Shown: positions 7,876 to 16,587 of the stretch, piece after piece
How the letters are laid out: each line of letters opens with the position of its first letter
Numbering within the stretch: the stretch's first letter is position 1
Assembly (NCBI GenBank): GCA_016861165.1
Contig: BOKV01000001.1
Span: 186,001-250,000 of the forward strand
DNA length: 64,000 bases
Source: Alphaproteobacteria bacterium
GTDB lineage: Bacteria > Pseudomonadota > Alphaproteobacteria > Rhizobiales > Rhizobiaceae
Direction of reading: 5' to 3'
Notes under the pieces: model-generated
What the model saw: the letters and a program-made list of their open reading frames with translations, nothing else
Databases searched by the model: none
Told to the model about the DNA's origin: nothing
Translations under genes and position numbers: made by a program

Positions 7876-9399
7876 CTATGCCGCCGCCCGGGCCCGCATG
7901 AAGAGGCGGACCTTCTCGACCATGGCGGCGGCCGGTTCGCCGGGCGCGAATTCCGGCAACGACGGATCGACCGCGCGTACGGCCGGCACTGGCCGGTCAT
8001 CATTGGCGGCGTCCCCGGGCACGGCGATCGGCTCGAACTCGCCGATCCCGGCCTCGATGCCGGCGCCGGTGGCGGAGGCCGCCGCGACCTCGCCATCGGA
8101 ACCGGCCAGTTCCTCCTCGAGTTCGGCGATCTCGTCGGCAAAGAAGTAGGCGAAGGCGGTGACGACCGCCTGCGGCAGCTCTTCGGCCGCTGGCGCCTCG
8201 GCCGCGTGGACCTCGCTCGGCGCCTGCGCGTCGGGCGCCTCCTCCGGCGCCGGCTGGCGACGCGCCTCGGCCAGTTCGACCGCCTCGCGGCGGGCATGGT
8301 CGCGGGCGGCGTCGGCGGCGAAGCGGCGCAGCAGCACCAGCAGCGGATCGAGGCGTCGATCGGCGCCACCGTCATAGGCCGCGAGCACCTGGCGTGTCAC
8401 CAGATGGGCAAGCCGGCCCGGCTCGACCGAACCAGGCTCATCCAACAGCCGGCGCCAGGCCTCGACGGCGCCGGCAACGACCCCGAAGGCAATGTCGGGC
8501 AGCCCCGCCCTGCGACAGAGCGCGCGCAGGACATTGCGGCGGTCACGGGCGAGCGCGGTTTCGACGCGCCCCAGCGGCGCTCCGGTGAGCGCGGCGAGGC
8601 AATGGGCGAACAGCGACAGGTTGCCCATGCAGGTGGCGCGCAGCAGGAAGGCCGTCGTCATCCGCCCGGCGGCGGTGAGCGTCTCGGCGATCTCGGCGAG
8701 GTCGGCCTCGCCGGCGCGGGCGGCATAGGCGATCACCGCCTTGTCGGCTGCGTCGCGCGACAGCGCCTTCAGCCGCGGGGCCGGCACGAGCGCGCCAGGC
8801 GCCGCGTCGGTCACCATCGCCTCGGCGAGCCGGTCGATCAGCAGCACGCGGGTGCGCGGCCGCAGCCGGTCGTGGTGCAGCAACAGCCGGCGGATCGGCG
8901 CCGCTTCACCGAAGCGTTCGGCGATGCGGTGCAGGAAATCTGCCGGGATGTCGGCCCCTGGGTTGGCGAGCAACACCTCGCAGGCGTCGGCCTCGCCCAC
9001 CTCGGCGATTGCCGCCGCGACCACGGCCGACACGGCCGGCCGGCAGGCGATGGCGATCTGGGCTTCGGCCCGGCCACCACCGACGAACTCCACCAGTTCG
9101 GCGTCGACAAAGACGGGCGAACGCGCCAGCACGGGCGCGGCGACCTCGGGCGTGTCGACGGCGAGGCTCATGACGACGTGGCGCGGCGCCGACGGATTGC
9201 CGGCCAGCGCCTCGGCCAGCGCCAGCCGCACCTCGGCGCAGTCATCCTCGAGCAGCACCACCATCGCCGACTCGGCGAGCTGGCGCTCGGGCTGGGCAAG
9301 CGGGCTATGCATATAGGCACGCGCCAGCGCGGACGCGGCCTCGGCCCGCCGGTCGGGCGGGGCCGTGTCGATCCAGGCCAGAAGCCTCTGGACGAGCAT
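7876..9399 (-). CDS. DUF2336 domain protein (HEAT-like repeats)
   Basis: Protein of 507 aa with the alphaproteobacterial DUF2336 architecture: an N-terminal set of HEAT-like helical repeats (LARAYMHSPL, VRLALAEALAGNPSAPRHVVMSLA) and a more variable acidic, Ala/Pro/Glu-rich C-terminus (about residues 395-460). Some members have been linked to cell-cycle or motility regulation, but for this copy no function can be given. No signal peptide; likely cytoplasmic scaffold. ATG start at 9399. It converges with nadK, 12 bp apart, and is not evidently in an operon with the flavin reductase gene that follows upstream. Confidence 0.8.
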   Translation of the reverse strand: MLVQRLLAWIDTAPPDRRAEAASALARAYMHSPLAQPERQLAESAMVVLLEDDCAEVRLALAEALAGNPSAPRHVVMSLAVDTPEVAAPVLARSPVFVDAELVEFVGGGRAEAQIAIACRPAVSAVVAAAIAEVGEADACEVLLANPGADIPADFLHRIAERFGEAAPIRRLLLHHDRLRPRTRVLLIDRLAEAMVTDAAPGALVPAPRLKALSRDAADKAVIAYAARAGEADLAEIAETLTAAGRMTTAFLLRATCMGNLSLFAHCLAALTGAPLGRVETALARDRRNVLRALCRRAGLPDIAFGVVAGAVEAWRRLLDEPGSVEPGRLAHLVTRQVLAAYDGGADRRLDPLLVLLRRFAADAARDHARREAVELAEARRQPAPEEAPDAQAPSEVHAAEAPAAEELPQAVVTAFAYFFADEIAELEEELAGSDGEVAAASATGAGIEAGIGEFEPIAVPGDAANDDRPVPAVRAVDPSLPEFAPGEPAAAMVEKVRLFMRARAAA

Positions 9400-9492
9400 G
9401 CGTTTCTCCGGAACGGACGCCGCAAAGGCTGTACGGCGGGGGTCCGGAAGATCATGGCACCGAAAGCGTTAACGTTCGGTTCACCATAAACG

Positions 9493-10119
9493 CTAAGTTC
9501 CCGTTGAGGATTGCCCGCCCCACACCGGTCGGATCATCTCGAAATAGCCGTCCGGACCGCCGAAATCGCGGTAACCCAAACGGGTGACCGGATGGGCGAT
9601 GCGCGGATCGAAGCGGCCGTTGCGGAGCGCCCGCTCGTCGATATGGACGCCGACCACCTGACCGACGACCATGGTGGCGCCGGCCGGCTTGCCGTCAAGG
9701 TCGGTGAGGGCGAAAATCTGCGTCGCCCGGCATTCGAGCGCCGCCAGGATGCCGGCCACGCGCGGCGGCGCAACCAGGATCGATTTCTCGGTCTTCAGCC
9801 CGGCATAGTCGAACTCGCTGACCCCGCTCGGCGCGTCGACCGAGGTGGCATTCATCAGCCGGGCCATGTCGGCGCTGACATAATTGGCGACGAACTCGCC
9901 GGTGGCGCGGATGTTGGTGACTGAGTCCTTCTCCCCTTCCGAGGAGAACATCACCAGTTCGGGCCGCGAGGAGACGGCGTTGAAAAAGCTGTAGGGAGCG
10001 AGGTTGAACCGGCCATCGGCCGAAACGGTCGAGATCCAGCCGATCGGGCGCGGGGCGACGATCGCCTTGAACGGATCGTGCGGCAGGCCATGATCCCGAC
10101 GGGCAGTCTCATAGAACAC
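9493..10119 (-). CDS. Flavin reductase-like domain protein
   Basis: Protein of 208 aa with the FMN-binding split-barrel flavin reductase-like fold; PRPIGWISTVSADGRFNLAPYSFFNAVSSRPELVMFSS is the classic N-terminal FMN-binding segment (residues about 24-62), and HPVTRLGYRDFGGPDGYFEM closes the domain. Such proteins reduce flavin with NAD(P)H or bind FMN as oxidoreductases. GTG start at 10119 with AGGA seven bases upstream. It begins 4 bp after the stop of a nitroreductase gene, so the pair forms a flavin-redox operon. The physiological partner monooxygenase is not identifiable here. Confidence 0.88.
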   Translation of the reverse strand: MFYETARRDHGLPHDPFKAIVAPRPIGWISTVSADGRFNLAPYSFFNAVSSRPELVMFSSEGEKDSVTNIRATGEFVANYVSADMARLMNATSVDAPSGVSEFDYAGLKTEKSILVAPPRVAGILAALECRATQIFALTDLDGKPAGATMVVGQVVGVHIDERALRNGRFDPRIAHPVTRLGYRDFGGPDGYFEMIRPVWGGQSSTGT

Positions 10120-10123
10120 CGGC

Positions 10124-10723
10124 CTATCCTTTCATCACCGAAAAGACATCCTCCAGGACCGGGCGCTCGCGCTCCGTCTTGGGCAGGGTGCGGGTGCCGA
10201 TCTGCAGGAAGCCGACGATGCGCTCGCCGGGGCGAAGGCCGAGGGCGGGCGCCATCGCCTCGTCATAGGCAACCCACTCGGTCAGCCATTGCGCGTCGTA
10301 GCCCATGGCGTTGGCGGCGATCAGCAGGCTCATGGCGGCAGCGCCGGACGACAGGACCTGCTCCCACTCGGGAATCTTGGGATGCGGCGCCGCGCGGCTG
10401 ACGACGGCGATCACCACCGGCGCGCGGGTGAAGCGCTCGCGCTCTGCCTGGCGCAACTCCTCGCCCAACGCGCCGTTCAGCTCGACCGCCCGCGCCTCGC
10501 ACAGCGAACCCAGCCGCTCGCAATAGGCCGAATCATAGCGCACGAAGCGCCACGGAGCGAGCTTGCCGTGATCCGGCACGCGCATGGCGATCTCGACCAT
10601 GCGGCGGATTTCGGCCTCGTCGGGCCCGGGCGCCGCCAGCACCCTGGCCGGCACCGAGCGGCGCGTGCGCATGAACTCGATAACCTCGTCGTGACGGCGG
10701 TTGGCAGCGGTGCTGTCGTGCAT
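10124..10723 (-). CDS. Nitroreductase family protein
   Basis: FMN-dependent nitroreductase-like oxidoreductase, 199 aa from ATG at 10723 (an in-frame start at 10756 would add 11 residues). Family signatures are the N-terminal RRSVPARVL FMN-phosphate region, VPDHGKLAPWRFV, AAMSLLIAANAMGYDAQWLTEWV, and the C-terminal GFLQIGT. These resemble the YdjA-type minimal nitroreductases, for which GKLAPWRF is typical. The following flavin reductase-like gene lies 4 bp downstream on the same strand, so the two are likely cotranscribed and share flavin chemistry. The natural substrate cannot be told from the sequence. Confidence 0.9.
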   Translation of the reverse strand: MHDSTAANRRHDEVIEFMRTRRSVPARVLAAPGPDEAEIRRMVEIAMRVPDHGKLAPWRFVRYDSAYCERLGSLCEARAVELNGALGEELRQAERERFTRAPVVIAVVSRAAPHPKIPEWEQVLSSGAAAMSLLIAANAMGYDAQWLTEWVAYDEAMAPALGLRPGERIVGFLQIGTRTLPKTERERPVLEDVFSVMKG

Positions 10724-10822
10724 GAGGCCCTCTTGGTCGGTGCGGCGGACTTGCATATAGAGGTTGGCTGGCGCCTTGAAAATGCCGGCATGGCGCGGTT
10801 GAAGAACGGCGGAGGACAGCCC

Positions 10823-11722
10823 ATGCGCGACCGCGCTCGCACGCCCCTGCTGGTCACCGGCCTCGGCATGATGGTCGCGGCCGTGCTACTCGCCGCCGCT
10901 CCGCCGCGGGCCGGCGCTCAGGAGAGCGCGGCGGCGCAGACCGGGACCCCCGAGGCGGCGGCAACACGTCGGGTCACCTTCCAGGCGCGGCTGACCGAGG
11001 ACGGGGCGCCGCTCGAATCGGGCGTCGAATGGCGTGTGTTCGCCACCGCCATCGATGCCAGCGGCCAGCTGCCGCTGCTCGCCGAGGCGCAGGGCGGCAG
11101 CCGCTCCTTCGAGATGACCGACGGCGAATACTACGTCCACGCCGCCTATGGCTATGCCGGCGCGGTCAAGCGTGTCGTCGTCGACGGCAGCGCCAACGAG
11201 GAAGTCTTCACGCTCAACGCCGGCGCGCTGCAGCTCAACGCGGTGACCACCGGCGAAATGCGCATCCCGTCCAACTATCTGCGCTTCGACATCTATTCGA
11301 AGGACATCGACCAGCGCGGCGAGAACCAGCTCATCGCCCGCCAGATCAAGCCGGGCGAGATCGTGCCGTTCCACGCCGGCATCTACCACGTGGTGTCGCG
11401 CTACGGCAATCTCAACGCCGAAATCCGCGCCGACCTGCGGGTGGAGCCCGGCAAGGTGACGCAGGCGACGCTGCAGCACCACGCCGCGCGCATGAGCTTC
11501 CGCCTGGTGCGCACGGCCGGCGGCGACGCCATCGCCGACACCGCCTGGTCGATCATCACCGAGGGCGGCGACGTGATCACCGAGAGTTCGAGCGCCTTTC
11601 CGACCTTCGTTCTGGCGGAAGGCGACTATACGGCGATCGCCAAGAACAGGGACCAGCTCTACACCCGCGATTTCAGGGTGATCTCCGGCGTCGAGCAGGA
11701 CATCGAGGTGCTGATCGAGTAG
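10823..11722 (+). CDS. Secreted protein with repeated beta-sandwich segments
   Basis: Protein of 299 aa starting at an ATG 10 bases after a strong GGAGG. The N-terminus MRDRARTPLLVTGLGMMVAA continues into a hydrophobic stretch ending near AGAQE, a good signal peptide, so it is probably periplasmic. The rest is built from three or so similar segments of alternating strands with a recurring LAEGDYTAIAK / MTDGEYYVHAAYG / FHAGIYHVVSRYG pattern, which suggests repeated Ig-like or CNA-B-like modules. I recognise no enzyme motif. It lies between the nitroreductase (divergent) and thrS (convergent). Function unknown. Confidence 0.7.
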   Translation: MRDRARTPLLVTGLGMMVAAVLLAAAPPRAGAQESAAAQTGTPEAAATRRVTFQARLTEDGAPLESGVEWRVFATAIDASGQLPLLAEAQGGSRSFEMTDGEYYVHAAYGYAGAVKRVVVDGSANEEVFTLNAGALQLNAVTTGEMRIPSNYLRFDIYSKDIDQRGENQLIARQIKPGEIVPFHAGIYHVVSRYGNLNAEIRADLRVEPGKVTQATLQHHAARMSFRLVRTAGGDAIADTAWSIITEGGDVITESSSAFPTFVLAEGDYTAIAKNRDQLYTRDFRVISGVEQDIEVLIE

Positions 11723-11768
11723 GCCGTCCTCCGTCCGTGGTTCGCGTTGCGGTCGATCGGGGTGAACC

Positions 11769-13742
11769 TCATGCCGCGCGCGACCGGCGCAGGTCGGGCG
11801 GCGTCGCCTCGTCGGCCAGCATCGCCACCGCCTCGTCCAGGCCCAGCGAAACCTGCTCGCGCGAACCAAGCCGGCGCATCGAGACCGAGCGCTCGGCCGC
11901 CTCGCGATGGCCGCAGACCAGCATCACCGGCACCTTGGCGAGGCTGTGCTCGCGCACCTTGTAGTTGATCTTCTCGTTGCGCAGGTCCGTCTCGGTCTCA
12001 AGGCCGGCCGCGCGCAGCCTTGCCGTCACCTCCCCGGCATAGCCGTCGGCCTCGGACGTGATGGTGGCGACGACAACCTGGACCGGCGCAAACCACAGCG
12101 GAAAGTGGCCGGCATGGTTCTCGATCAGGATGCCGAGGAAGCGCTCCAGCGAGCCGACGATGGCGCGATGGACCATGACCGGCTGCTTCTTGGCCGAATC
12201 GGAATCGATGTAGAAGGCGCCGAAGCGCTCGGGCAGGTTGAAATCGACCTGCGTGGTGCCGCACTGCCATTCGCGGCCGATGGCGTCCTTCAGCGTGTAC
12301 TCGAATTTCGGGCCGTAGAAGGTGCCCTCGCCCTCGTTGATGCCGGCCTTGATACGGCCGCCCGATTCGGCCTCGATGCGGGCGAGCGCCCGCTTAAGGA
12401 TGTCCTCGGCATGGTCCCACATGGCGTCGGTGCCGACCCTCTTGTCGGGGCGGGTGGCGAGCTTGACCACCACGTCGTCGAAGCCGAAATCGGCATAGAC
12501 CGACATCATCAGGTCGTTGATCTTGAAGATCTCGGCCTCGAGCTGGTCCTCGGTGCAGAAGATGTGGGCGTCGTCCTGGGTGAAGCCGCGCACGCGGGTC
12601 AGCCCGTGCAGGGCGCCGGACGGCTCGTAGCGGTGGACGGTGCCGAACTCGGCAAGCCGGATCGGCAGCTCGCGATAGGACTTCAGGCCGTGCTTGAAGA
12701 TCTGCACGTGGCCGGGGCAGTTCATCGGCTTCAGCGCGAAGACGCGGGTGTCCTCGGCCTCGGCGTCGGCGCACTGCACCGAGAACATGTTTTCGCGGTA
12801 CCAGCCCCAGTGGCCGGACACCTCCCACAGCGCGTGGTCGAGCACCTGCGGGGCGTTGACCTCCTGATAGTCGCGGCCGAGCCGCCGGCGCATGTAGGCA
12901 AGCAGGTTCTGGAAGCAGCGCCAGCCCTTGGCGTGCCAGAAGACGACGCCCGGCCCCTCCTCCTGGAAGTGGAACAGGTCCATCTCGCGGCCGAGCTTGC
13001 GGTGGTCGCGCTTCTCGGCCTCCTCGCGCATCCTCAGATAGGCGTCGAGCTCCTCCTGGCGCGCCCAGGCGGTGCCGTAGATGCGGCTCAGCATGGCATT
13101 CCTGGAATCGCCGCGCCAATAGGCGCCGGCCACGCTGGTCAGCCTGAACGCGGTGCCGACATCACCGGTCGAGCGCATGTGCGGCCCGCGGCACAAATCC
13201 AGCCAATCGCCTTGGCGGTAGAGGCTGATCTCCTGGTCGGCGGGAATGGCATCGACGAGCTCGACCTTGTAGTGCTCGCCCTTGTCGCGGAAGAAGCGCC
13301 TCGCCTGCTCGCGGCCCCACACCTCCCGGGTGAACGGCCGGTCGCGAGCGATGATCTCGCGCATCTTCTTCTCGATCACCGGCAGGTCGTCGGGCGTGAA
13401 CGGCTGGTTGCGAGCGAAATCGTAATAGAAGCCGTTGTCGATGACCGGACCGATGGTGACCTGCGTGCCCGGCCACAGTTCCTGCACGGCTTCCGCCAGC
13501 ACATGGGCGGCGTCGTGGCGGATCAGTTCGAGCGCGCGCGGATCGTCGCGGGTGATGAGCTCTATCGCGCCATCGGACGAAATCGGCTCGGAAAGGTCGC
13601 GCAGCCGGCCGTCGAGCGCCACGGCAACGGATTTCTTCGCCAGCGATCTGGCGATCGACCCGGCGACCTCGGCGCCGGTGACACCGGCGGCGAACTGGCG
13701 TTTGGAACCATCGGGGAAAGTGAGCGTGATGGCGGCGGCCAT
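11769..13742 (-). CDS. thrS: Threonyl-tRNA synthetase
   Basis: Class II aminoacyl-tRNA synthetase of 657 aa, charging tRNA-Thr in the cytoplasm. Domains in order: N-terminal TGS domain ([21 protein letters not shown]), the editing SAD domain with [13 protein letters not shown] zinc/editing motif ([18 protein letters not shown]) and the second half with DLCRGPHM, the catalytic core with motif 2 ([29 protein letters not shown] region) and zinc Cys/His (NCPGH), and the C-terminal anticodon-binding domain ([11 protein letters not shown]). ATG at 13742. The gene is complete; no T-box or leader regulation was seen upstream. Confidence 0.98.
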   Translation of the reverse strand: MAAAITLTFPDGSKRQFAAGVTGAEVAGSIARSLAKKSVAVALDGRLRDLSEPISSDGAIELITRDDPRALELIRHDAAHVLAEAVQELWPGTQVTIGPVIDNGFYYDFARNQPFTPDDLPVIEKKMREIIARDRPFTREVWGREQARRFFRDKGEHYKVELVDAIPADQEISLYRQGDWLDLCRGPHMRSTGDVGTAFRLTSVAGAYWRGDSRNAMLSRIYGTAWARQEELDAYLRMREEAEKRDHRKLGREMDLFHFQEEGPGVVFWHAKGWRCFQNLLAYMRRRLGRDYQEVNAPQVLDHALWEVSGHWGWYRENMFSVQCADAEAEDTRVFALKPMNCPGHVQIFKHGLKSYRELPIRLAEFGTVHRYEPSGALHGLTRVRGFTQDDAHIFCTEDQLEAEIFKINDLMMSVYADFGFDDVVVKLATRPDKRVGTDAMWDHAEDILKRALARIEAESGGRIKAGINEGEGTFYGPKFEYTLKDAIGREWQCGTTQVDFNLPERFGAFYIDSDSAKKQPVMVHRAIVGSLERFLGILIENHAGHFPLWFAPVQVVVATITSEADGYAGEVTARLRAAGLETETDLRNEKINYKVREHSLAKVPVMLVCGHREAAERSVSMRRLGSREQVSLGLDEAVAMLADEATPPDLRRSRAA

Positions 13743-13875
13743 GGCGTTCTCCTATCCAGTCCCGCCTACGGACGCGGGTGGTTGATCGGAATTGTGCGCC
13801 GCATATAGGCCAAGCGCGGCGGCCGCGGCAAGGGGGTTTGGCGGCGCGCCGAGTCGGTCCCGGCCCGCCCCCGCC

Positions 13876-14271
13876 TCAAGCGGGCGCTATGTCGGTCAGG
13901 GCGAAATCGCCGTCCTTGTAGAGAAGCGGCGTGCCGTAGTGGCGGGCGCAGGCATAGGCAAAGCAGTCGCCGATATTGAGCCGAGCCGGATGCCACCCCT
14001 TGCCGTAGCGTTCGAACGCATCGAGGGCGAGCGGAAAGGCCTGCGGCGGCACCGGTTCGACCGCAATATCCATGAGCCCGCAATATTCTTCGACCGCGTC
14101 GCCGGCCTCGGCGAGCGACAGGCCGAGCGAGCGGGCGAGCGCGACCGAGCTTTCCCACAGCGCGAGCGGCGAAGTGAGCCGCCGCCTCGCCCGCTGAAGG
14201 CGCGCCAGCAGTTCACGCGCGTCGGTCTCGTCGCTCAGCATGGCGGTGAGCGCGGAGGCGTCGACGAACAT
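13876..14271 (-). CDS. vapC: PIN-domain toxin VapC
   Basis: Toxin of a type II toxin-antitoxin pair, 131 aa from ATG at 14271. PIN-domain acidic residues are present: Asp near the N-terminus (MFVDASALTAML), a Glu in LWESSVALA, and Asp residues in NIGDCFAYA and YKDGDFALTDI. VapC proteins are Mg-dependent endoribonucleases that cut tRNA or rRNA. The ATG overlaps the antitoxin stop (TGATG), typical of coupled TA genes; a GTG one codon earlier is possible. Gene order vapB-vapC on the minus strand. Confidence 0.92.
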   Translation of the reverse strand: MFVDASALTAMLSDETDARELLARLQRARRRLTSPLALWESSVALARSLGLSLAEAGDAVEEYCGLMDIAVEPVPPQAFPLALDAFERYGKGWHPARLNIGDCFAYACARHYGTPLLYKDGDFALTDIAPA

Positions 14272-14516
14272 CACTCGCGTTCGTAAAGGCTGTCGATGAA
14301 CACCTTGTCCGCCGGCATGGCCGATCGCGGGTCGCCGCGCGCCTTCAGGCGGTGAAGGAACGCGACGCCGGTCTCGACCAGGGACGGCTTCGCCCGTTCG
14401 CGCGCCAGCTCGTTGGCCAGCGCCTCGTGCACGGCCTCGGTCAAGCCAACGCCCTTGGCCGCCGCCAGCTTGCGCGCCAGCGCGTCGGTCTCGCGATTGC
14501 GGATGTGAAACGGCAT
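14271..14516 (-). CDS. vapB: Antitoxin VapB (Rv0623/PSK-type)
   Basis: Antitoxin of 81 aa. The N-terminal part MPFHIRNRETDALARKLAAAKG with GLTEAVHEALANELAR matches the ribbon-helix-helix-like VapB type paired with PIN toxins; the C-terminal tail (ADKVFIDSLYERE) would wrap the toxin. It precedes vapC with a TGATG overlap. A perfect 8-bp inverted repeat covers the region just upstream of the ATG, between the promoter -10 and the start codon, so autorepression by the VapBC complex is likely. Confidence 0.92.
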   Translation of the reverse strand: MPFHIRNRETDALARKLAAAKGVGLTEAVHEALANELARERAKPSLVETGVAFLHRLKARGDPRSAMPADKVFIDSLYERE

Positions 14517-14518
14517 GG

Positions 14519-14542
14519 CGGATATCCCTTGGTTGATATCCG
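14519..14542. promoter_or_regulatory. Probable VapBC autoregulatory operator
   Basis: Perfect inverted repeat CGGATATC (14519-14526) and GATATCCG (14535-14542) with an 8-bp spacer. It lies between the -10 element and the vapB start codon and overlaps the vapB ribosome-binding region (AAGGGA on the minus strand). This position fits repression by the antitoxin-toxin complex. Confidence 0.7.
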
Positions 14543-14571
14543 TATATATCGCCGTGGATAGCCGATGTTAA
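14543..14571 (-). promoter_or_regulatory. vapBC promoter
   Basis: Minus-strand TTAACA (14566-14571), 17-bp spacer, TATATA (14543-14548). Transcription would start near 14536, inside the inverted-repeat operator. Confidence 0.65.
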
Positions 14572-14597
14572 GGGGAACCGGCCGGGTTCGCCGCCTG

Positions 14598-14700
14598 GAG
14601 CAAGACCCGATCCGGATGAATCGGATATCTTGCTCTATCTGTTTGTTTTGTCGCATCATCTCGTCCGCCTCGCGATCCCGCTCGGCGGGATGAAGCTCTA
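14598..14700 (-). repeat. Dispersed 3' repeat, copy A
   Basis: First of three copies of an approximately 100-bp intergenic element (others at 31577-31674 and 48064-48150). In minus-strand order it has a hairpin-forming CCCGCCGAGCGGGA part, a variable AT-richer middle, and a terminal hairpin. In this copy the terminal hairpin is extended: GAGCAAGA (14598-14605) pairs with TCTTGCTC (14628-14635), enclosing CCGAT/ATCGG. It starts directly at the asparaginase stop codon and could act as its terminator. Confidence 0.8.
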
Positions 14701-15705
14701 GCCCGGCCGCGCCATCCTGACCGCGCCGACCGCCTTGTCGCGGCGGTTGAGGATCGGCGGATTGCCGAATCTCGCCAATGCCTTGGCCTCGGCCTCCGAA
14801 AGTTCCAGCAGAGATTCAAGCGTGGCGACGAGTGCTGCCTCGGCGGCGCGGGTGGCGCCGTCCTCGACCTTGAGCGCCACACCGAGCGCCTTTTCCGGCA
14901 GCGCGGCGACGAAGACGCCCTCGGCACCGGTCTTGACGAAGGCGCGCCCCTTCAGCGCCGTCATGATCGCCGTGCAGGCGCGGCCCGTGCCGGCCACCAT
15001 CTCCGGATGGGCGAAGCAGGCATCGCGGATGCGCCGGAAAGCCTTGGCCCGGGCCGGGTCGCGGTCCTCGCCGGCGCCGAAGCGGGCGAAGGCGATGGCA
15101 AGCTTCGACAGCGGGATCGCCCAGGTCGGGATCGAGCAGCCGTCGATGCCCCAATTGTCGTCGCCGTGGCGGGCGCCGGTCACCTCCGAGAGCGTGGCGG
15201 CGAGCGCCCGCTGCACCGGGTGGTCGAAGCCGACATAGCCCTCGGTCGGAAAGCCCATATGGGCGGCGAAGGCAAGGAAGCCCGCATGCTTGCCCGAGCA
15301 GTTGTTGTGGATCGGCCGCGGCTCCTCGCCGGCCAGGATCAGGCGCGTCTCGTCGTCGCGCAGGGCCGGCCACTGGGCGCCGCATTCGAGGCAGCGCGGC
15401 GCCAGGCCGGCGGCGGCCAGCATCTCGCCGGCGGCGGCGACATGCATCGCCTCGCCATTGTGGGAGGCGCAGGCGAGCGCGATGTGGCGCTCGGCGAAGC
15501 CGAAGCGGTCGGCGGCGCCGCTTTCCACCAGCGCCAGCGCCTGCAGCGCCTTGATCGCCGAACGGGGAAAAGTCGGCCGCTCGGCCTCGCCATGGACGGC
15601 GACCAGCGCGCCGCCGGCATCGGCGACGACAATGTCGACGCGGTGGCGGCTCTCGACGAGCGGGCCGCGGGTGACCTCGACGACGGCGGCGGGAAGGTGC
15701 TTCAT
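14698..15705 (-). CDS. L-asparaginase II (R. etli AnsA-like)
   Basis: Asparagine hydrolysis to aspartate and ammonia. The 335-aa protein belongs to the class represented by Rhizobium etli AnsA (COG4448), unrelated to the E. coli type enzymes. The catalytic S-A-I-K motif is at residues 49-52 (PRSAIKAL), and LECGAQWP, IHNNCSGKHAGFL and DGCSIPTWAIPL carry the conserved Cys/Asp zinc-site and substrate residues of this class. ATG at 15705, no signal peptide, so cytoplasmic. The stop codon sits directly at repeat copy A. Confidence 0.92.
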   Translation of the reverse strand: MKHLPAAVVEVTRGPLVESRHRVDIVVADAGGALVAVHGEAERPTFPRSAIKALQALALVESGAADRFGFAERHIALACASHNGEAMHVAAAGEMLAAAGLAPRCLECGAQWPALRDDETRLILAGEEPRPIHNNCSGKHAGFLAFAAHMGFPTEGYVGFDHPVQRALAATLSEVTGARHGDDNWGIDGCSIPTWAIPLSKLAIAFARFGAGEDRDPARAKAFRRIRDACFAHPEMVAGTGRACTAIMTALKGRAFVKTGAEGVFVAALPEKALGVALKVEDGATRAAEAALVATLESLLELSEAEAKALARFGNPPILNRRDKAVGAVRMARPG

Positions 15706-15783
15706 CGGTGTTTTCCGGCTCCCTGCGCGATGTTTCCGCTGTAGCCGGCGGCCGCGCGATTGTCACCGCAAAAGCGCGCGGCG

Positions 15784-16203
15784 TCACGGCGCCCAATAGT
15801 CGACGGCGCCGGCCGGCAAGCGCGCCAGCAACTGGTCGAAACGACGCTGGTCGACGTGACGGCGCAGGACCGTGGCGACATCGGATATGGCAGATTGGGG
15901 CGCGGTATTGTGCGGCTGGCGAACGTCGAGGACCTGCCGCAGCAGCGCAGCCCTGTCCGGAAAGAGCGGCGGGGCCGGCGACGGGTGCCAGTTGTCGATG
16001 TATAGCGCTCGCAGGAGCGGCGGCAGCAGGTCGGCGAAATCGAGCGCGTCGCGCACCGAAAGATGGTCGCGAAAGACGTGGAGCACGGCACGCGTCATGG
16101 CGTAGGCCTGGTTGCGCGTCTGGCGCATCGCCTGCGTCCTGACCTCATCGAGAAACCGCTCGAAGTCGGCGGACGCCGTCGAATATTCACGCGGGAACGG
16201 CAT
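15784..16203 (-). CDS. DUF2267 domain protein
   Basis: Protein of 139 aa matching DUF2267, a small all-helical family of unknown function. Landmarks are FDEFLDEV-like FERFLDEVRTQA, TRNQAYAMTRAVLHVFRDHLSVRDALDFADLLPPLLRALYIDNWHP and the C-terminal LLARLPAGAVDYW. The ATG at 16203 overlaps the yidD stop (TGATG), so the two are coupled; an upstream in-frame extension of 24 residues lacks family similarity and is rejected. No membrane segment. Confidence 0.82.
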   Translation of the reverse strand: MPFPREYSTASADFERFLDEVRTQAMRQTRNQAYAMTRAVLHVFRDHLSVRDALDFADLLPPLLRALYIDNWHPSPAPPLFPDRAALLRQVLDVRQPHNTAPQSAISDVATVLRRHVDQRRFDQLLARLPAGAVDYWAP

Positions 16204-16508
16204 CAGGTCGCGCTGTCCTTCCCGCGCCACCAGCGCATCTTCTCCGGCACCGGATCGTAGCCGCTCGTTCCCCACGGATTGCAGCGCACGACCCGCACGG
16301 CGGCGAGCCAGCCGCCGGCAAGGAGGCCGTGGCGGGCGATCGCCTCATAGGCATATTCCGAACAGGTCGGCTGGTGGCGGCAGGCATTGCCGACGAAGCC
16401 CGACAGGGTGAGCTGGTAGAGACGGACGAGGCCGATACCGGCGAGGCGGCCCGGCGTCCTCGGCCACGGTCCGGAATAGTTGCGACCTTGCAGATGACTA
16501 TGACTCAT
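16203..16508 (-). CDS. yidD: Membrane protein insertion efficiency factor YidD
   Basis: Small protein of 101 aa that aids membrane insertion with YidC. Diagnostic segments are LVRLYQLTLSGFVGNACRHQPTCSEYAYEAIARHGLLAGGWLAAVRVVRCNPWG and GYDPVPE. The ATG at 16508 (MSHSHLQG) is preferred to a TTG at 16517. Unlike the common rnpA-yidD-yidC arrangement, this copy lies between a DUF2267 gene, with which it overlaps by TGATG, and an orphan nucleotidyltransferase gene, as is usual in rhizobia. Confidence 0.93.
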   Translation of the reverse strand: MSHSHLQGRNYSGPWPRTPGRLAGIGLVRLYQLTLSGFVGNACRHQPTCSEYAYEAIARHGLLAGGWLAAVRVVRCNPWGTSGYDPVPEKMRWWRGKDSAT

Positions 16509-16587
16509 CGGCTGCAAGCTGCTTGATCACTTGCCGGCACCGGGCCATGAAGGACGGCACGGCGGGCTCGCGGCCTGCCTTGCCCAT
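16498..16587 (-). CDS. Possible 29-codon ORF coupled to the nucleotidyltransferase
   Basis: An ATG at 16587 overlaps the stop of the nucleotidyltransferase gene as TGATG and opens a 29-codon frame (MGKAGREPAVPSFM, then RCRQVIKQLAADES) ending at 16498, overlapping the yidD start region. It could be a remnant of a lost partner gene or a device coupling translation to yidD. Only the overlap supports it; there is no family match. Confidence 0.25.
   Translation of the reverse strand: MGKAGREPAVPSFMARCRQVIKQLAADES

Noticed and set aside
14598..14700. Repeat copies considered as tRNA or riboswitch-like RNA
   Set aside because: No cloverleaf or known aptamer core; location 3' of genes and terminal hairpin fit a terminator-like repeat better.
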